A stretch of 64,000 bases of DNA from Ktedonobacter sp. SOSP1-85 (GCF_016587415.1 NZ_BNJI01000003.1:1798001-1862000), one strand, 5' to 3'; shown: positions 34,036 through 43,500, numbered from the stretch's first letter. Numbers and translations: made by a program. The notes: generated by a model from the sequence alone, not told the origin.

Positions 34036-35349
34036 TTAAAATGGGAGCGTGACTTCAATGGTTGTGCCCTGTTTCTCGCCAGAGCGGAGTGAGAGGTGGC
34101 CTCCGATGCCCTCGACGCGTTCGAGCATGCCCCGTAGGCCATAGTGGCCTTCTGGACTGTGGCATGCCAGACTACCATCCTCTTGATGCTGGCAAGAGGC
34201 CGTTGGTAGCCCGATGCCGTCATCCTGGATGGTCAAGATGAGGTTCCCTTCTTCTTGTCTGAGGGAGAGCGTCACGTGCTGTGCGTGGGCGTGCTTCTCA
34301 ATATTGGCGAATGCCTCCTGGCTTACCTTCCAGAGCGTCTCTTTCAATGGATCTGCCAAATTCTCAAGCTCTCCCTGAAGTGTATGGCTAACATCCAGGC
34401 CAGCGCGTTGCCCCAGTTCATCGAGTGAGCGGATGAGTGGCTGCTTGATGCCCTTATGCTGTAAGGCAGGCGTGCGCAGGTTCGCGATGGAGGCTCGCAG
34501 CGCGGTCATGCTCTCACGTGTGATCTCTTTGGTGGACTCTAATTCCTGGTCGCAGCGCTCGGGATCACGCTCGCGGAGCCGTTGGGCCGCCTCCAGCTTG
34601 ACTGTGATAAGCACGAGGGCATGGCCCAGCGTATCATGCATCTCGCGTGCCAGCCGTGTGCGCTCGCGCAGGATAGCTAGCTCCTGTTCCTGCTCTACTG
34701 ACTGCGCTAACTGGCGATGCGCCTCCTCTAAGTCAGTATTTGCAAGTTGCAGTTGTTGAAAAAGATGATTACGTTCAAAGCGTTCGGCGATAAGGTTTTG
34801 AATGAGGATGCTAAAGCCTGTGACGCTAAAGAAAGCCAAACACTGGCTTGTGATGCTGAAGAGCGCAATTTGCTTGAGCGGCCAAGTGAGCAATCCCTCA
34901 TACGTAAAGCTCGTGAGAGCCATAATACCAATGGCGAGAAACAAGCGTCGCGACGTAAACAGGCTGAAGCTTAGCCCAAAAAGAATATATAAGCTCAGAA
35001 AAAAGCTTTGATCGATCCGGGTGAGTAGAAATACAACGAGATAAAAGCTCCCCCAAATGAGCACAGTATACGATAAAGGTGGTGGCCAATCCCAATCGAA
35101 TGGAAGTATACTGAGTGACGCCAGAATTGGAAAGATGTAAAGCGAGAAAGCGAGTATCATGAGTAGGATGCAGGTTATGCCACGCCAATCGTGCATGTAG
35201 ACTGGCGTGGTCTTCAAAATAGTATAGGTGAGTGTGGTGAGGAAGAAAAATGTGAAGATAGCAAAACCAATCAGCACGCGGCTGAAGTTTCGTTGAAAAC
35301 GCGCGTCATCTCTAGCTATATCAATGCTCAACGATGTTCTCCTCTGCAT
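34036..35349 (-). CDS. NarL-type sensor histidine kinase (HisKA_3) with six-helix membrane sensor
   Basis: A 437-residue kinase. An N-terminal membrane region of about six helices (residues 25-185) is followed by a coiled linker and the HisKA_3 domain with RTRLAREMHDTLGHALVLITVKLEAA (phospho-acceptor His near residue 237, shown as the MHDTLGHAL motif). The HATPase domain has WKVSQEAFANIEKHAHA, DDGIGLP and HYGLRGMLERVEGIGG. This is the DesK/LiaS/NarX-like type. It follows its cognate response regulator gene by 36 bases on the minus strand. It ends just before a palindromic repeat copy. Confidence 0.93.
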   Translation of the reverse strand: MQRRTSLSIDIARDDARFQRNFSRVLIGFAIFTFFFLTTLTYTILKTTPVYMHDWRGITCILLMILAFSLYIFPILASLSILPFDWDWPPPLSYTVLIWGSFYLVVFLLTRIDQSFFLSLYILFGLSFSLFTSRRLFLAIGIMALTSFTYEGLLTWPLKQIALFSITSQCLAFFSVTGFSILIQNLIAERFERNHLFQQLQLANTDLEEAHRQLAQSVEQEQELAILRERTRLAREMHDTLGHALVLITVKLEAAQRLRERDPERCDQELESTKEITRESMTALRASIANLRTPALQHKGIKQPLIRSLDELGQRAGLDVSHTLQGELENLADPLKETLWKVSQEAFANIEKHAHAQHVTLSLRQEEGNLILTIQDDGIGLPTASCQHQEDGSLACHSPEGHYGLRGMLERVEGIGGHLSLRSGEKQGTTIEVTLPF

Positions 35350-35385
35350 GTGTATGTCTCATCCCTTTGTGATGTTTTAACAGAG

Positions 35386-36048
35386 TTAGAGCAATTTGCG
35401 TTCGCGTGCAAGGTGAGCGGCCTGGGTGCGGTTCCTGGTGTGGAGCTTGCTCAGGATATTCGAGACATGATTTTTGACGGTCCCCTCGGCCAGGACAAGT
35501 TGCTCCGCGATCTTGCGGTTGCTGGCCCCCTCAGCCAGGAGTTTAAGGATCTCTATCTCGCGTGGACTCAGCGCCTCTTCTTGTACCGGGCGAGGATTCC
35601 GCTCTTTGCGCCCGAACTCAACGAGGAGCTTGCTGGCAATCTTGGGCTGAATCGAGGGCATACCTGCGTATACCTGGCGAATCGTTGACATCAGTTCGTT
35701 GGCGGGAACATCCTTGAGGAGGTAGCCCATGGCCCCGGCTTTGACGGCATCGAAGACATAGTCCTCGTAGTCAAAGGTTGTCAGGATGATGATGTGCGCC
35801 TGGGGATCGCTCTGGATGATGGCGGCGGTTGCCTGGACCCCATTCATGCGCGGCATCTCAATATCCATCAAGACCACGCCAGGCCCCTTATCCTGCTGAC
35901 GTAGCGACGCATATTGCCTGATAGCCTCTTCGCCATCACCAGCCTCGCCGACGACCTGCATGCCAGGCTCTAGCTCAAGAATAGTGCGTAGGCCCTGGCG
36001 CATAAGCGTCTGGTCTTCACAAAGCAAGATTCGAATCGTCTCAGTCAT
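35386..36048 (-). CDS. NarL/LuxR-type response regulator
   Basis: A 220-residue response regulator. The receiver domain has the acidic pocket in CEDQTLMR, phospho-acceptor Asp62 in VVLMDIEMPRMNG, the T in ILTTFDYEDYV and the conserved Lys in GYLLKDVPANEL. The C-terminal LuxR domain reads LSPREIEILKLLAEGASNRKIAEQL and EGTVKNHVSNILSKL. It is transcribed with the sensor kinase gene downstream. Its likely target is the ABC-2 exporter operon just upstream on the same strand, as for LiaR/DesR-type systems. Confidence 0.95.
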   Translation of the reverse strand: MTETIRILLCEDQTLMRQGLRTILELEPGMQVVGEAGDGEEAIRQYASLRQQDKGPGVVLMDIEMPRMNGVQATAAIIQSDPQAHIIILTTFDYEDYVFDAVKAGAMGYLLKDVPANELMSTIRQVYAGMPSIQPKIASKLLVEFGRKERNPRPVQEEALSPREIEILKLLAEGASNRKIAEQLVLAEGTVKNHVSNILSKLHTRNRTQAAHLARERKLL

Positions 36049-36152
36049 GCCTGCTCTCCTCCCGGCAATCCGATGTTGTGGTTTTTCCTTTATTATGGCG
36101 CAAACCCAGGTTCTGTCAAATGATCCTGCCTCGGCTTACAAGTTTGCCTTCG

Positions 36153-36215
36153 AGGTAGTGGGTGTGTACGTGGGAAAATGGCAACGCCATTTTCCCACGT
36201 ACACACCCACTACCT
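36153..36215. terminator. 30-bp perfect inverted repeat between ABC exporter and two-component genes
   Basis: Arms 36153-36182 and 36186-36215 are perfect complements with a 3-base loop. The small palindrome GCGCCGTAGGCGC follows at 36221-36233. It separates the ABC exporter genes from the downstream two-component genes. Confidence 0.8.
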
Positions 36216-36246
36216 TATGAGCGCCGTAGGCGCGAAACCTTCTGCC

Positions 36247-37509
36247 CTAAGCGCTTGCGGCCTTCTCCTGGAAGCGGAAGAAGCGCAAAGCGATAATAAA
36301 GCAGATCGCGCCATAGGCGAGCAGACCCAGAATATCTGGAAGGATGTCCATAAAGCCTTTACCGAAAATCATGGTCCCGTTCAGCCCCTCCATGGCCCAG
36401 GCCGTAATGCCGAGCTTGGCGATTTGCTGCATCCATCTGGGTTCGATGAAGAGGGGCCACCAGGCACCGCCAATCGCGGAGGTTACCAGAGTTACCAGGC
36501 TGACAATCGGGTTAATCTGGCGGCGGGTACGTACCAGTGATACGAGCAGTGTTCCCAGGCCCGTCATCGCGAAACTGGTACTGATTAGTAAGAGGATGAC
36601 CGAAGGCCAGGAGCCAATATGCATTTTGAATACAACGTAGCCAATCGCAAAGAGCACCACGAGCTGGGCCAGGGTCAGGAGAAACTGTGCCAACAACTTG
36701 CCGCCCAGCAGGGCATACTTCTGAATTGGAGCGACCAGCAGGCGGCGGAAGGTGCCATCCTCTTTCTCCTGCAAGATGGTTGCCGCCACAGCATTGAGGC
36801 CAAAGAGCGCGAAGAAGACGGCATATCCAGGTACCAACTGATCGAATGCGCTCACTTTGATGGCTTCACCCGCGGAGAGTGTTTGAACAGCCTGGTCGCT
36901 TCCTTGGTTTGCCTGGACAACCGTTGCGGCGATGCTCGTGGGATGAATAGTGCCCGGTGTGCAGTGGTTGCCAGGCTGATTGCATACTGTGTAGACCTGG
37001 CTTACAGCTGCATTTCCTGTGAGTTGAGCCTGTACAACCTCATTGACGATGTTACGTACGAGCGTAATACGCGCATCGTTGTTGTTGGGCAGAGTATAGA
37101 ATTGGACTTGCTTTGTAGCATCGATATGCTGAGGTGTGGTGCTCGGCAAGGCCTGGCTCGCCCCGGTTGGAATGACGATACCAACATCTGCCGCATCACT
37201 TGAGGCCTTGACCTGGTCAATAACTTGAGCTGAAGTGTGATATTCATTGACAGTGATCTGGAGTTGAGATGTATTGATTTTGAGCGCGTTTGTAATCGTT
37301 TTACCAAGATAGGCGTCAGAGGTAGTCTCCTGGTTGCTTACTGCTACTCTAATCGTAGTCTGGGTAGAGCTATTACCATAGAGATTGCCAAATGCAAGCC
37401 CAACCGCCGTGATGAGGACCAGGGGGACCAGGAGCAGGAGCACCAGAGAGCCTTTATCTTTCATGACCTGTAAGAGGTCTTTTTTGGCAATGGACCAGAG
37501 CGTTTTCAT
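36247..37509 (-). CDS. ABC-2 type exporter permease
   Basis: A 420-residue ABC-2 permease. It has the N-terminal KKDLLQVMKDKGSLVLLLLVPLVLITAVG helix (cited by its start), a large extracytoplasmic domain of about 200 residues, then five helices with the conserved EKEDGTFRRLLVAPI coupling segment. It is 21 bases downstream of the ATPase gene and so forms an exporter with it. Exporters of this type pump drugs, lipids or peptides; the substrate is unknown. Confidence 0.92.
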   Translation of the reverse strand: MKTLWSIAKKDLLQVMKDKGSLVLLLLVPLVLITAVGLAFGNLYGNSSTQTTIRVAVSNQETTSDAYLGKTITNALKINTSQLQITVNEYHTSAQVIDQVKASSDAADVGIVIPTGASQALPSTTPQHIDATKQVQFYTLPNNNDARITLVRNIVNEVVQAQLTGNAAVSQVYTVCNQPGNHCTPGTIHPTSIAATVVQANQGSDQAVQTLSAGEAIKVSAFDQLVPGYAVFFALFGLNAVAATILQEKEDGTFRRLLVAPIQKYALLGGKLLAQFLLTLAQLVVLFAIGYVVFKMHIGSWPSVILLLISTSFAMTGLGTLLVSLVRTRRQINPIVSLVTLVTSAIGGAWWPLFIEPRWMQQIAKLGITAWAMEGLNGTMIFGKGFMDILPDILGLLAYGAICFIIALRFFRFQEKAASA

Positions 37510-37530
37510 GCTTTCCCTCTTCCATAATGT

Positions 37531-38343
37531 TTAGTCGCGCAGAGTTTTTCCTGTGAGCTGGATGAACAATTCCTGGAGTCCATGGGGCCGCTGTATCTCG
37601 CGGTTCTGCTGGCGCAAGGCCAGGAGTTCTTCTAGTGTGCCCAGGGCGATGATCTGGCCTTCATCCATAATGGCGATGCGGTTACAGAGCCGCTCGGCCT
37701 CTTCCATATAGTGGGTGGTATAGAGAATAGTTGTTCCCTGGTCGCGCAGGCGTTCAATGAGGGCGAAGATGTGTTCCCGAGATTGGGGGTCAACGCCCAC
37801 GGTTGGTTCATCCAGCATCAAGAAGGCCGGTGTGTGCATGAGCGAGATGGCGATATTGATTCGGCGTTGCATGCCGCCGGAGAAGGTCTTTACCGGGTCT
37901 TTGCGCCTCTCATAGAGTCCGACGAAGCGCAGCAAATCATCGGCGCGCTGTCGGCATTGTTGTGAGGAAAGACCGTAAATCTCGCCGAAGAAATGCAGAT
38001 TCTCTAAGGCTGTGAGGTCTTTATAGAGAGCTATCTCTTGAGGCACGACACCAAGCATACGCTTTACCTTCCGTGTCTCTTTGGTAATAGCGCGGCCGTC
38101 GATAAGAACCTCGCCAGATGTCGGCTCGAGGTAGCCGCAGAGCATATTGATGGTGGTGCTTTTGCCTGCTCCGTTGGGACCCAATAGGCCGAAGATTTCA
38201 CCTTTGTCGATGGTGAACGAGACATCTTTGACCGCGTGCTGCTTGCCAAAGGTTTTGTCTAGATGCTGTGCCTCAACCTCTATACCACTTTGTGATGCGT
38301 TCCCAGTCCAGGTCTCTCGTGACGGTTTGAGTGTTTCTTCCAT
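37531..38343 (-). CDS. ABC-2 type exporter ATP-binding protein
   Basis: A 270-residue ATPase of the CcmA/DrrA type. Walker A GPNGAGKST, Q-loop VVPQEIALY, signature FSGGMQRRINIA, Walker B FLMLDEPTVGVD and the H-loop in LYTTHYMEEAERL are all intact. The start ATG 38343 has AAGGAG upstream; a longer frame exists 5' but lacks a good site. It begins the exporter operon, 135 bases after the glycosyltransferase gene on the same strand. Confidence 0.95.
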   Translation of the reverse strand: MEETLKPSRETWTGNASQSGIEVEAQHLDKTFGKQHAVKDVSFTIDKGEIFGLLGPNGAGKSTTINMLCGYLEPTSGEVLIDGRAITKETRKVKRMLGVVPQEIALYKDLTALENLHFFGEIYGLSSQQCRQRADDLLRFVGLYERRKDPVKTFSGGMQRRINIAISLMHTPAFLMLDEPTVGVDPQSREHIFALIERLRDQGTTILYTTHYMEEAERLCNRIAIMDEGQIIALGTLEELLALRQQNREIQRPHGLQELFIQLTGKTLRD

Positions 38344-38478
38344 ATATGAGTGCTCCTTGCACATTGAAGGTTTGTGTATTGTCGAGATCGAGAAAAGTAT
38401 AGTCTTATGTGGTATCCAAGAGGAAGGATGGAAAGACACATTTCGGAGTATGTCGAAAGTCATGGTCTCAAAAGTTTG

Positions 38479-39702
38479 TTAGAGAATGTTTCTTGCACGT
38501 TTAAAGGCCAGAATCTCAGTTATGGCTCTTTGCACGCCTCCTGCCTGGCGAAGCGATTCTCCTATAGATGTGGCTGCTCTCGTGAAGCCGGGATTAGTTA
38601 GAATTTCTTCGACGTTGTGGTGTAAGCTTTCGGGTGTGACCTGGGCATTGGTAAGTATCGTGCCGGCTCCTAGTTCAGCGACACGTGCCGCGTTCCATGG
38701 CTGGTCCATACTTTGGGGTATAACCACCATCGGCACATGATAATACAATGCCTCGCTAATACTGTTCATGCCACCGTGAGTAATAAATAGCGCACTCCGT
38801 AGGAGTACATCGAGTTGTGGCACAAATTTCTCCACAATGATATTAGAAGGCAGTGGTTCTAATGAGGCAGGATCAAGGTTATGACCAGTGGCCATGACTA
38901 TTTGCCAGGGGCTCTCAGCTAAAGCCTCGAGGCACGTGTGAAAGAAGGCGGCACGGTCACTGTACATAGTGCCTAGCGAAATATAGATGAGTGGCTGCCT
39001 GCTTAGCCTGGTGAAAGGGAATAGGGGAGCCTGAGAGCGTGATGTAATGAGGGGCCCAACGAATTTAAAGTGGCCTTCGTCGAAGGAGTCTGCGTCGAGT
39101 TGAAATGCTCTGGAGGTATAGACAAGGGTCAGATCTCCATAATTGTGGAATATGGCAAAAATGTCTTGAGGAGGCTTGAGGTGATAGCGTTCGCATAGGA
39201 TAGTGAGTAGAATCAGGCATCGCTGAAGATATTCATATTCTCTGGACGGCGCCTGCGTGACGTTCTCATGAATGGAAGCGAGTATTTCGTTCAGGATACG
39301 TTGATTGGCCGCCATGGTTGAAAGCGAGGAGATGGCTGGTAGATGTAAAAGTTGTGCCAGGAAGTTGCCCCAGAGGCAGCATGCGTCATAAATGAGGTAA
39401 TCTGGGCAAGATGCTTGTATCTCCGCTTGCAAGTGCGCCAGCACCCAGAGACTTGTCTCCAAAAGCGTTTCAACTGCTAGCAAGGGATGATGTTCAAACT
39501 TGTACTGATTGTGTACCAGGTCGAGTGGAAAAGTTTTGCCATAAGAACGGTATGTCGCTCCAGTCTGCTCAATTGCTGCTTGAAATTCATCACTTGTATA
39601 GTAGATGACCTGTTCGCCATGACGGACCAGTTCAGTAACGAGTGGAAGAGTAGGATTGATATGTCCCTGCGCAGGCAAACTTAAAAATACTACGGTTGCC
39701 AT
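38479..39702 (-). CDS. MGT-family (macrolide-type GT1) glycosyltransferase
   Basis: A 407-residue GT-B glycosyltransferase of the MGT/OleD/UGT type. The N-terminus VVFLSLPAQGHINPTLPLV has the catalytic His, and the C-terminal donor-binding region has ISLGTMYSDRAAFF and the motif FVPQLDVLLRSALFITHGGMNSISEALYYHVPMVVIPQSMDQPWNA (motif positions about 290-335). These enzymes glycosylate macrolides, flavonoids and other small molecules, often as self-resistance. AGGAAATG lies before ATG 39702. It follows an FAD monooxygenase gene by 44 bases. Confidence 0.9.
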   Translation of the reverse strand: MATVVFLSLPAQGHINPTLPLVTELVRHGEQVIYYTSDEFQAAIEQTGATYRSYGKTFPLDLVHNQYKFEHHPLLAVETLLETSLWVLAHLQAEIQASCPDYLIYDACCLWGNFLAQLLHLPAISSLSTMAANQRILNEILASIHENVTQAPSREYEYLQRCLILLTILCERYHLKPPQDIFAIFHNYGDLTLVYTSRAFQLDADSFDEGHFKFVGPLITSRSQAPLFPFTRLSRQPLIYISLGTMYSDRAAFFHTCLEALAESPWQIVMATGHNLDPASLEPLPSNIIVEKFVPQLDVLLRSALFITHGGMNSISEALYYHVPMVVIPQSMDQPWNAARVAELGAGTILTNAQVTPESLHHNVEEILTNPGFTRAATSIGESLRQAGGVQRAITEILAFKRARNIL

Positions 39703-39746
39703 TTTTCATTTCCTCCCGTGAGGACACTGGTATGCTTGCTTTGACG

Positions 39747-40976
39747 CTAGCTGACTACTTCAGGCCTGCTCAAATTCGTTTGTGTCCCGGTAAGAATAGC
39801 CTGGATGTGTTCGGGCGCGAAGAAGGTTGCAGCAGGAATAGTGCCTTCTAGTACCGCGAAGAAGAGTTGAGTTGCTTCAGGATTTCCCTGTAGTGCCTCC
39901 TGTACCTGTTGTATCTCGGGTGTGAGATTCAAGGTTGCAAGTTGAACGGTTAGCTCATAGAGGGGAAGGGCCTCCCTGTTGCGTTGCTGCTCATACTCAG
40001 CTAAAGCCTCTTCTAGAGGTTGTTGACCTGTATAACTGCTCTCAATGGCCTGGGCCAGCCGTTCCGCGTCCGCGAAGGCATCGGCTATGCCATGCCCAAG
40101 AAGTGGATCTTTATGATAGGCAGCATCTCCCAATAAAGCCCAGCCCGGGCCATAGGGCTTTCTAAAGAAGTTGGCCGTGTTGCCAGTACCCATAAAGCGT
40201 TGTTCTTGTTTCCCTTGATGGACGCAGGCCGCAAAAGCTGGAGCAAGCGCAAGTGCTTCAAGAAAGTGGCTCTCAATCGAGGCACGCACTTTGGGGAAAT
40301 GGCGACGTGGCCAGGTGACACTTATGAGCGCAAGCCCATCATGTGTGGGAAAGGACAAAAATACGCACTGCGGGCGCGAGTGGAGAGAGGTGGCATCGGC
40401 CTTTACCCCACTCCAGTAAGCATAATAGATACATGTTAATGCTGGATATCTATGATAGATTGGTGCCTCAACCACGCGCGCAATCAGGGAGTGTAGCCCG
40501 TCGGCACCGATGACAAGCCTGGCCTTCTCGGTCACAGGTGTGCCTGTTGTTGTGCGACCCTTTATGCCGGTGATATGGGTTCCATTTCTCGTCACGTCCT
40601 GAACTCTAAATGCCTCTCGTAGCTCAGCACCTGCCTCAAACGCCTTTTGGGCTAACAATGTGTCAAGAATGTATCTACGAGGAGCAAGGCCAAAGTTAAT
40701 GCCCTCTAGAGGCAGAACCGTCGAAGAGAGGGTGAAGCGCCCCGTGTCGAGAGAGATCCCATGTACTTGAGGACAACCAGTAGCAAGTAGTGTATCCAAA
40801 ACTCCCCAATGTTGAAGATAGACGAGTCCACGTGGATGAATAAAGTGGCTGGAAAGGGTGTCGCTAGGAAAACTGGCTTTATCGAGCAGCAAGACGCGAT
40901 ACCCTTTGCGTGCTAGCAGAAGGGCCAGAGATGATCCCGCGCAGCGAGCGCCAACAATGATTGCATCGTACACCAT
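39747..40976 (-). CDS. FAD-dependent monooxygenase/geranylgeranyl reductase-like protein
   Basis: A 409-residue flavoprotein. The Rossmann motif is YDAIIVGARCAGSSLALLLARKG with G-x-G-x-x-x-type spacing at the N-terminus, followed by DKASFPSDTLSSHFI and the second flavin motif GWALLGDAAYHKDPLLGHGIADAFADAERLA. It belongs to the FAD monooxygenase group that includes geranylgeranyl reductases, halogenases and tailoring hydroxylases. The start ATG 40976 has AGGAG seven bases before it. With the MGT glycosyltransferase it may form a two-gene tailoring or detoxification operon that feeds the ABC exporter. Confidence 0.85.
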   Translation of the reverse strand: MVYDAIIVGARCAGSSLALLLARKGYRVLLLDKASFPSDTLSSHFIHPRGLVYLQHWGVLDTLLATGCPQVHGISLDTGRFTLSSTVLPLEGINFGLAPRRYILDTLLAQKAFEAGAELREAFRVQDVTRNGTHITGIKGRTTTGTPVTEKARLVIGADGLHSLIARVVEAPIYHRYPALTCIYYAYWSGVKADATSLHSRPQCVFLSFPTHDGLALISVTWPRRHFPKVRASIESHFLEALALAPAFAACVHQGKQEQRFMGTGNTANFFRKPYGPGWALLGDAAYHKDPLLGHGIADAFADAERLAQAIESSYTGQQPLEEALAEYEQQRNREALPLYELTVQLATLNLTPEIQQVQEALQGNPEATQLFFAVLEGTIPAATFFAPEHIQAILTGTQTNLSRPEVVS

Positions 40977-41383
40977 TTCCCACTCCTGCAACCTTTCTTC
41001 CAGGCATGAGCTTATAACAAAGCGCTAAGTGTCCTCCTATGTATACATTACGTTAGGCGTTTCATTATAGTAGACGAGAGAGCTTGCCTGTAGAAATAGA
41101 CAGGTATGTAGACAGCCTATTTTTCCCAGTTTAATGCTGTTGATTTTGCCAGTGTGTTTTGCCTGCGCACCGATTATAGTTATATTATGGTAATTCATAT
41201 GGCTATGTGCTGAGAGTGTGTAGCCTGCCTGGGTATCTTGTCTGGCTGAGGAGGTATACGCTGCCTGCTACGAACACAGCAGGCAGCGTATACCTCTTCA
41301 ATCGCGCAGAGCGCCGCAGGTGCTTTAGATTTCTCACTATGAAGAATCTAGAGTGTTACACATAAAACTAAGGAGAAGATAAC
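40977..41383. other. Divergent intergenic region
   Basis: About 400 bases between the FAD monooxygenase and LLM oxidoreductase genes. It holds a small inverted CCTGT-agaaatag-ACAGG near 41087 and the hairpin 41251-41296 with its GCGCCGCAGG tail. I see no coding frame. Confidence 0.55.
41251..41296. repeat. 19-bp perfect inverted repeat with GCGCCGCAGG tail
   Basis: Arms 41251-41269 and 41278-41296 are perfect complements with an 8-base loop. GCGCCGCAGGTGC follows at 41311-41323. It lies between divergent genes, upstream of the LLM gene. Confidence 0.65.
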
Positions 41384-42292
41384 ATGCGCCTGGGTTTACA
41401 GGTTCCTAATTTTACATGGCCCAATGGGCAGAATGAGCTTGGTACGACCTTTGGTCAGATCGCGGAGCGCGCTGACGCGGCGGGTCTTTATAGTTTCTGG
41501 GTTATGGACCACTTTTTCCAGATTGGTTTCGTTGGCCCGGCAGAGAACGAAATGCTGGAAGGCTGGAGCGCCCTGGCCTTCGCGGCTGGACGCACCAAGC
41601 GGATCAAGCTTGGAACGATGGTGACTGGTGTCACCTACAGGTATCCCGGCATTCTGGTGAAGACTGCGACGACCCTGGATGTCCTCTCTCAGGGACGAGC
41701 CTATTTAGGTATTGGCGCGGCCTGGAATGAAGAGGAGCACCTGGGATTGGGCGTTCCCTTCCCACCGTTAAAGGAGCGTTTTGAGCGCCTGGAAGAGACG
41801 CTACAGATCGCGCACCAGATGTGGGCGGGTGATCAAAGGCCATTTGAAGGCAAATATAATCAACTTACGCGTCCGCTGAACTCACCGCAGTCAGTGCAGA
41901 AGCCACATCCACCCATTTTGATTGGCGGAACCGGCGAGAAGAAGACCCTGCGCATGATCGCCCAATACGGCGATGCCTGCAATTTCTTCGCGCGTATGGG
42001 GGATGAGGCGCTCAAGCATAAGCTGAATGTGCTGCGCGAGCATTGTGCCAACCTCAATCGCCCCTATGAGCAGATTGAGAAGACAACGCTCGACCAGATG
42101 GTGCTCACTAAAGATGGACGCGATGGCACATTGAGTCCACAGGCCGCCATCGACCAATTTGGCAAACTGGCCGAGTTGGGCATTGACCACGCCATTTTCA
42201 GCCTGGGTAATGTTCATGAGCCCGAAGCCTTCGAGATCCTGGCGAACGATATCGTTCCCGTTGTCGACAAGATTCAGGTCGCAGGCCGCTAG
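41384..42292 (+). CDS. LLM-class F420-dependent oxidoreductase, TIGR03560-like
   Basis: A 302-residue luciferase-like TIM-barrel enzyme. It begins MRLGLQVPNFTW and has ADAAGLYSFWVMDHFFQ, KLGTMVTGVTYRYPGILVKTATTLDVLSQGRAYLGIGAAWNEEE, PPILIGGTGEKKTLRMIAQYGDACNFF, here cited for their key residues. The combination is that of the F420-dependent group common in Actinobacteria and Chloroflexota. The substrate is unknown. AAGGAGA lies before ATG 41384. The stop merges with a 30-bp inverted repeat. Confidence 0.93.
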   Translation: MRLGLQVPNFTWPNGQNELGTTFGQIAERADAAGLYSFWVMDHFFQIGFVGPAENEMLEGWSALAFAAGRTKRIKLGTMVTGVTYRYPGILVKTATTLDVLSQGRAYLGIGAAWNEEEHLGLGVPFPPLKERFERLEETLQIAHQMWAGDQRPFEGKYNQLTRPLNSPQSVQKPHPPILIGGTGEKKTLRMIAQYGDACNFFARMGDEALKHKLNVLREHCANLNRPYEQIEKTTLDQMVLTKDGRDGTLSPQAAIDQFGKLAELGIDHAIFSLGNVHEPEAFEILANDIVPVVDKIQVAGR

Positions 42293-42359
42293 ATAAAAAG
42301 AGGGTAGGCATGGGAAAATGGACTTGAGCCCATTTTCCCATGCCTACCCTCTTTTTATC
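42292..42359. terminator. 30-bp perfect inverted repeat, terminator of the LLM gene
   Basis: Arms start at the last base of the stop codon (42292) and end at 42359; the loop is about 7 bases. The right arm contains CTTTTT, so it can act as an intrinsic terminator. Confidence 0.85.
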
Positions 42360-42361
42360 CC

Positions 42362-42420
42362 TTGACAAGCAAGCTTCTCAAAGCGCATAATTGCTATATA
42401 TCTATGCACACGTGTGCGCA
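42362..42420 (+). promoter_or_regulatory. Promoter and operator of the LacI-family gene
   Basis: TTGACA at 42362-42367 and CATAAT at 42386-42391 are 18 bases apart, a near-consensus promoter. Immediately downstream a 12-bp perfect palindrome GCACACGTGTGC (42406-42417) matches the 16-bp operator at 43501-43516, so autoregulation is likely. Confidence 0.75.
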
Positions 42421-42440
42421 ATTAGCAGAAGGAGTTGAGC

Positions 42441-43478
42441 ATGGTGACCAGTGAGGAGGTCGCGCGCCTGGCTGGTGTATCGCGAACAACGGTCTCACGC
42501 GTGCTCAGTGGGTCGGGTCGTATCAGTGAAGAGGTGCGCCAGCGCGTGTTAGAGGCTGCGGCCTCGTTGGGCTACGAACCAAACGTGGTGGCGCAGAGTA
42601 TGGTGCGCCAGCGCTCACGTACGATTGCGTTAGGTCTGTTTCACGTAGAAGAAGGGCTTTCGTTCTCGCGCCTGGGCGAAACCAAGCACTACTTCTACCT
42701 CGATGTACTGAAACATATCGAAGAGGAAGCGGCGAACGCAGGTTATGACCTGCTTCAGCCCTCGCGTCCGCTGGGGCGTACTCCGGAGAGCTATGTGCGT
42801 GCGCTGCAAACACGGCAGGTTGCGGGCGCAGTTATGCTAGCGCTTAGCTCCACGGACCCGCGTATCCCGGCCCTGGTTCAAGCTCGCATCCCAACGGTGT
42901 TTATCGATGCTGTGGGCCAGGGACCAGGCGCGACCTATGTAAAGGGTGATCATGTCAGTGGAGCGCGCCAGGTGACAGAACACTTGCTTGCGTTGGGCCA
43001 TAAACGTATGGCCTTCTTTGTTGGTCCGTCAAGCAATATGTTTGGTATGGAGCGCCTCTTTGGCGCGCAACAGGCTCTTGCCTCAGCGGGCCACAGCCTC
43101 GATCCTGGCCTGGTACGCCAGTCGGGCTGGAACATGCAGCAAGCCTACGAAGCGGCAGCACAGCTGCTCTCTGAGCGGCGTGACTTTACCGCGATAATCG
43201 CGGGGAGTGATCTAATGGCCATCGGGATCTTGCGAGCGCTGCGTGAGCGGGGCTTGCATGTGCCAGAAGACGTCTCCCTGAGCGGTTTTGATGACCTGGA
43301 GCTTGCGTCCTACACTGATCCTGGCTTGACGACGGTGCGCCAGGACCGCGTCGCGATGGGGCGCGGTGCGATTCAATTGCTGTTGCGCCTGATCCAGGGC
43401 GAGCAGCATCTTGCTCCGCTCATCCTGCCAACCCAGCTCATTGCGCGCCAATCGATGGGTCCGGCCCCGTCGGTCTAG
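42441..43478 (+). CDS. LacI-family transcriptional regulator of alpha-galactoside use
   Basis: A 345-residue repressor. The N-terminal HTH reads VTSEEVARLAGVSRTTVSRVLSGSG with the hinge LGYEPNVVAQSM; the periplasmic-binding-protein-like effector domain follows with GDHVSGARQVTEHLLALGHKRMAFFVGP and SLSGFDDLELASYTDPGLTTVRQD (key positions only). ATG 42441 lies six bases after AGAAGGAG. Identical palindromes before this gene (42406-42417) and before the GH4 gene (43501-43516) mark its operators. The inducer is inferred to be an alpha-galactoside or its metabolite. Confidence 0.95.
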   Translation: MVTSEEVARLAGVSRTTVSRVLSGSGRISEEVRQRVLEAAASLGYEPNVVAQSMVRQRSRTIALGLFHVEEGLSFSRLGETKHYFYLDVLKHIEEEAANAGYDLLQPSRPLGRTPESYVRALQTRQVAGAVMLALSSTDPRIPALVQARIPTVFIDAVGQGPGATYVKGDHVSGARQVTEHLLALGHKRMAFFVGPSSNMFGMERLFGAQQALASAGHSLDPGLVRQSGWNMQQAYEAAAQLLSERRDFTAIIAGSDLMAIGILRALRERGLHVPEDVSLSGFDDLELASYTDPGLTTVRQDRVAMGRGAIQLLLRLIQGEQHLAPLILPTQLIARQSMGPAPSV

Positions 43479-43500
43479 GCTCTCTTTTTTTTAGTGATTT

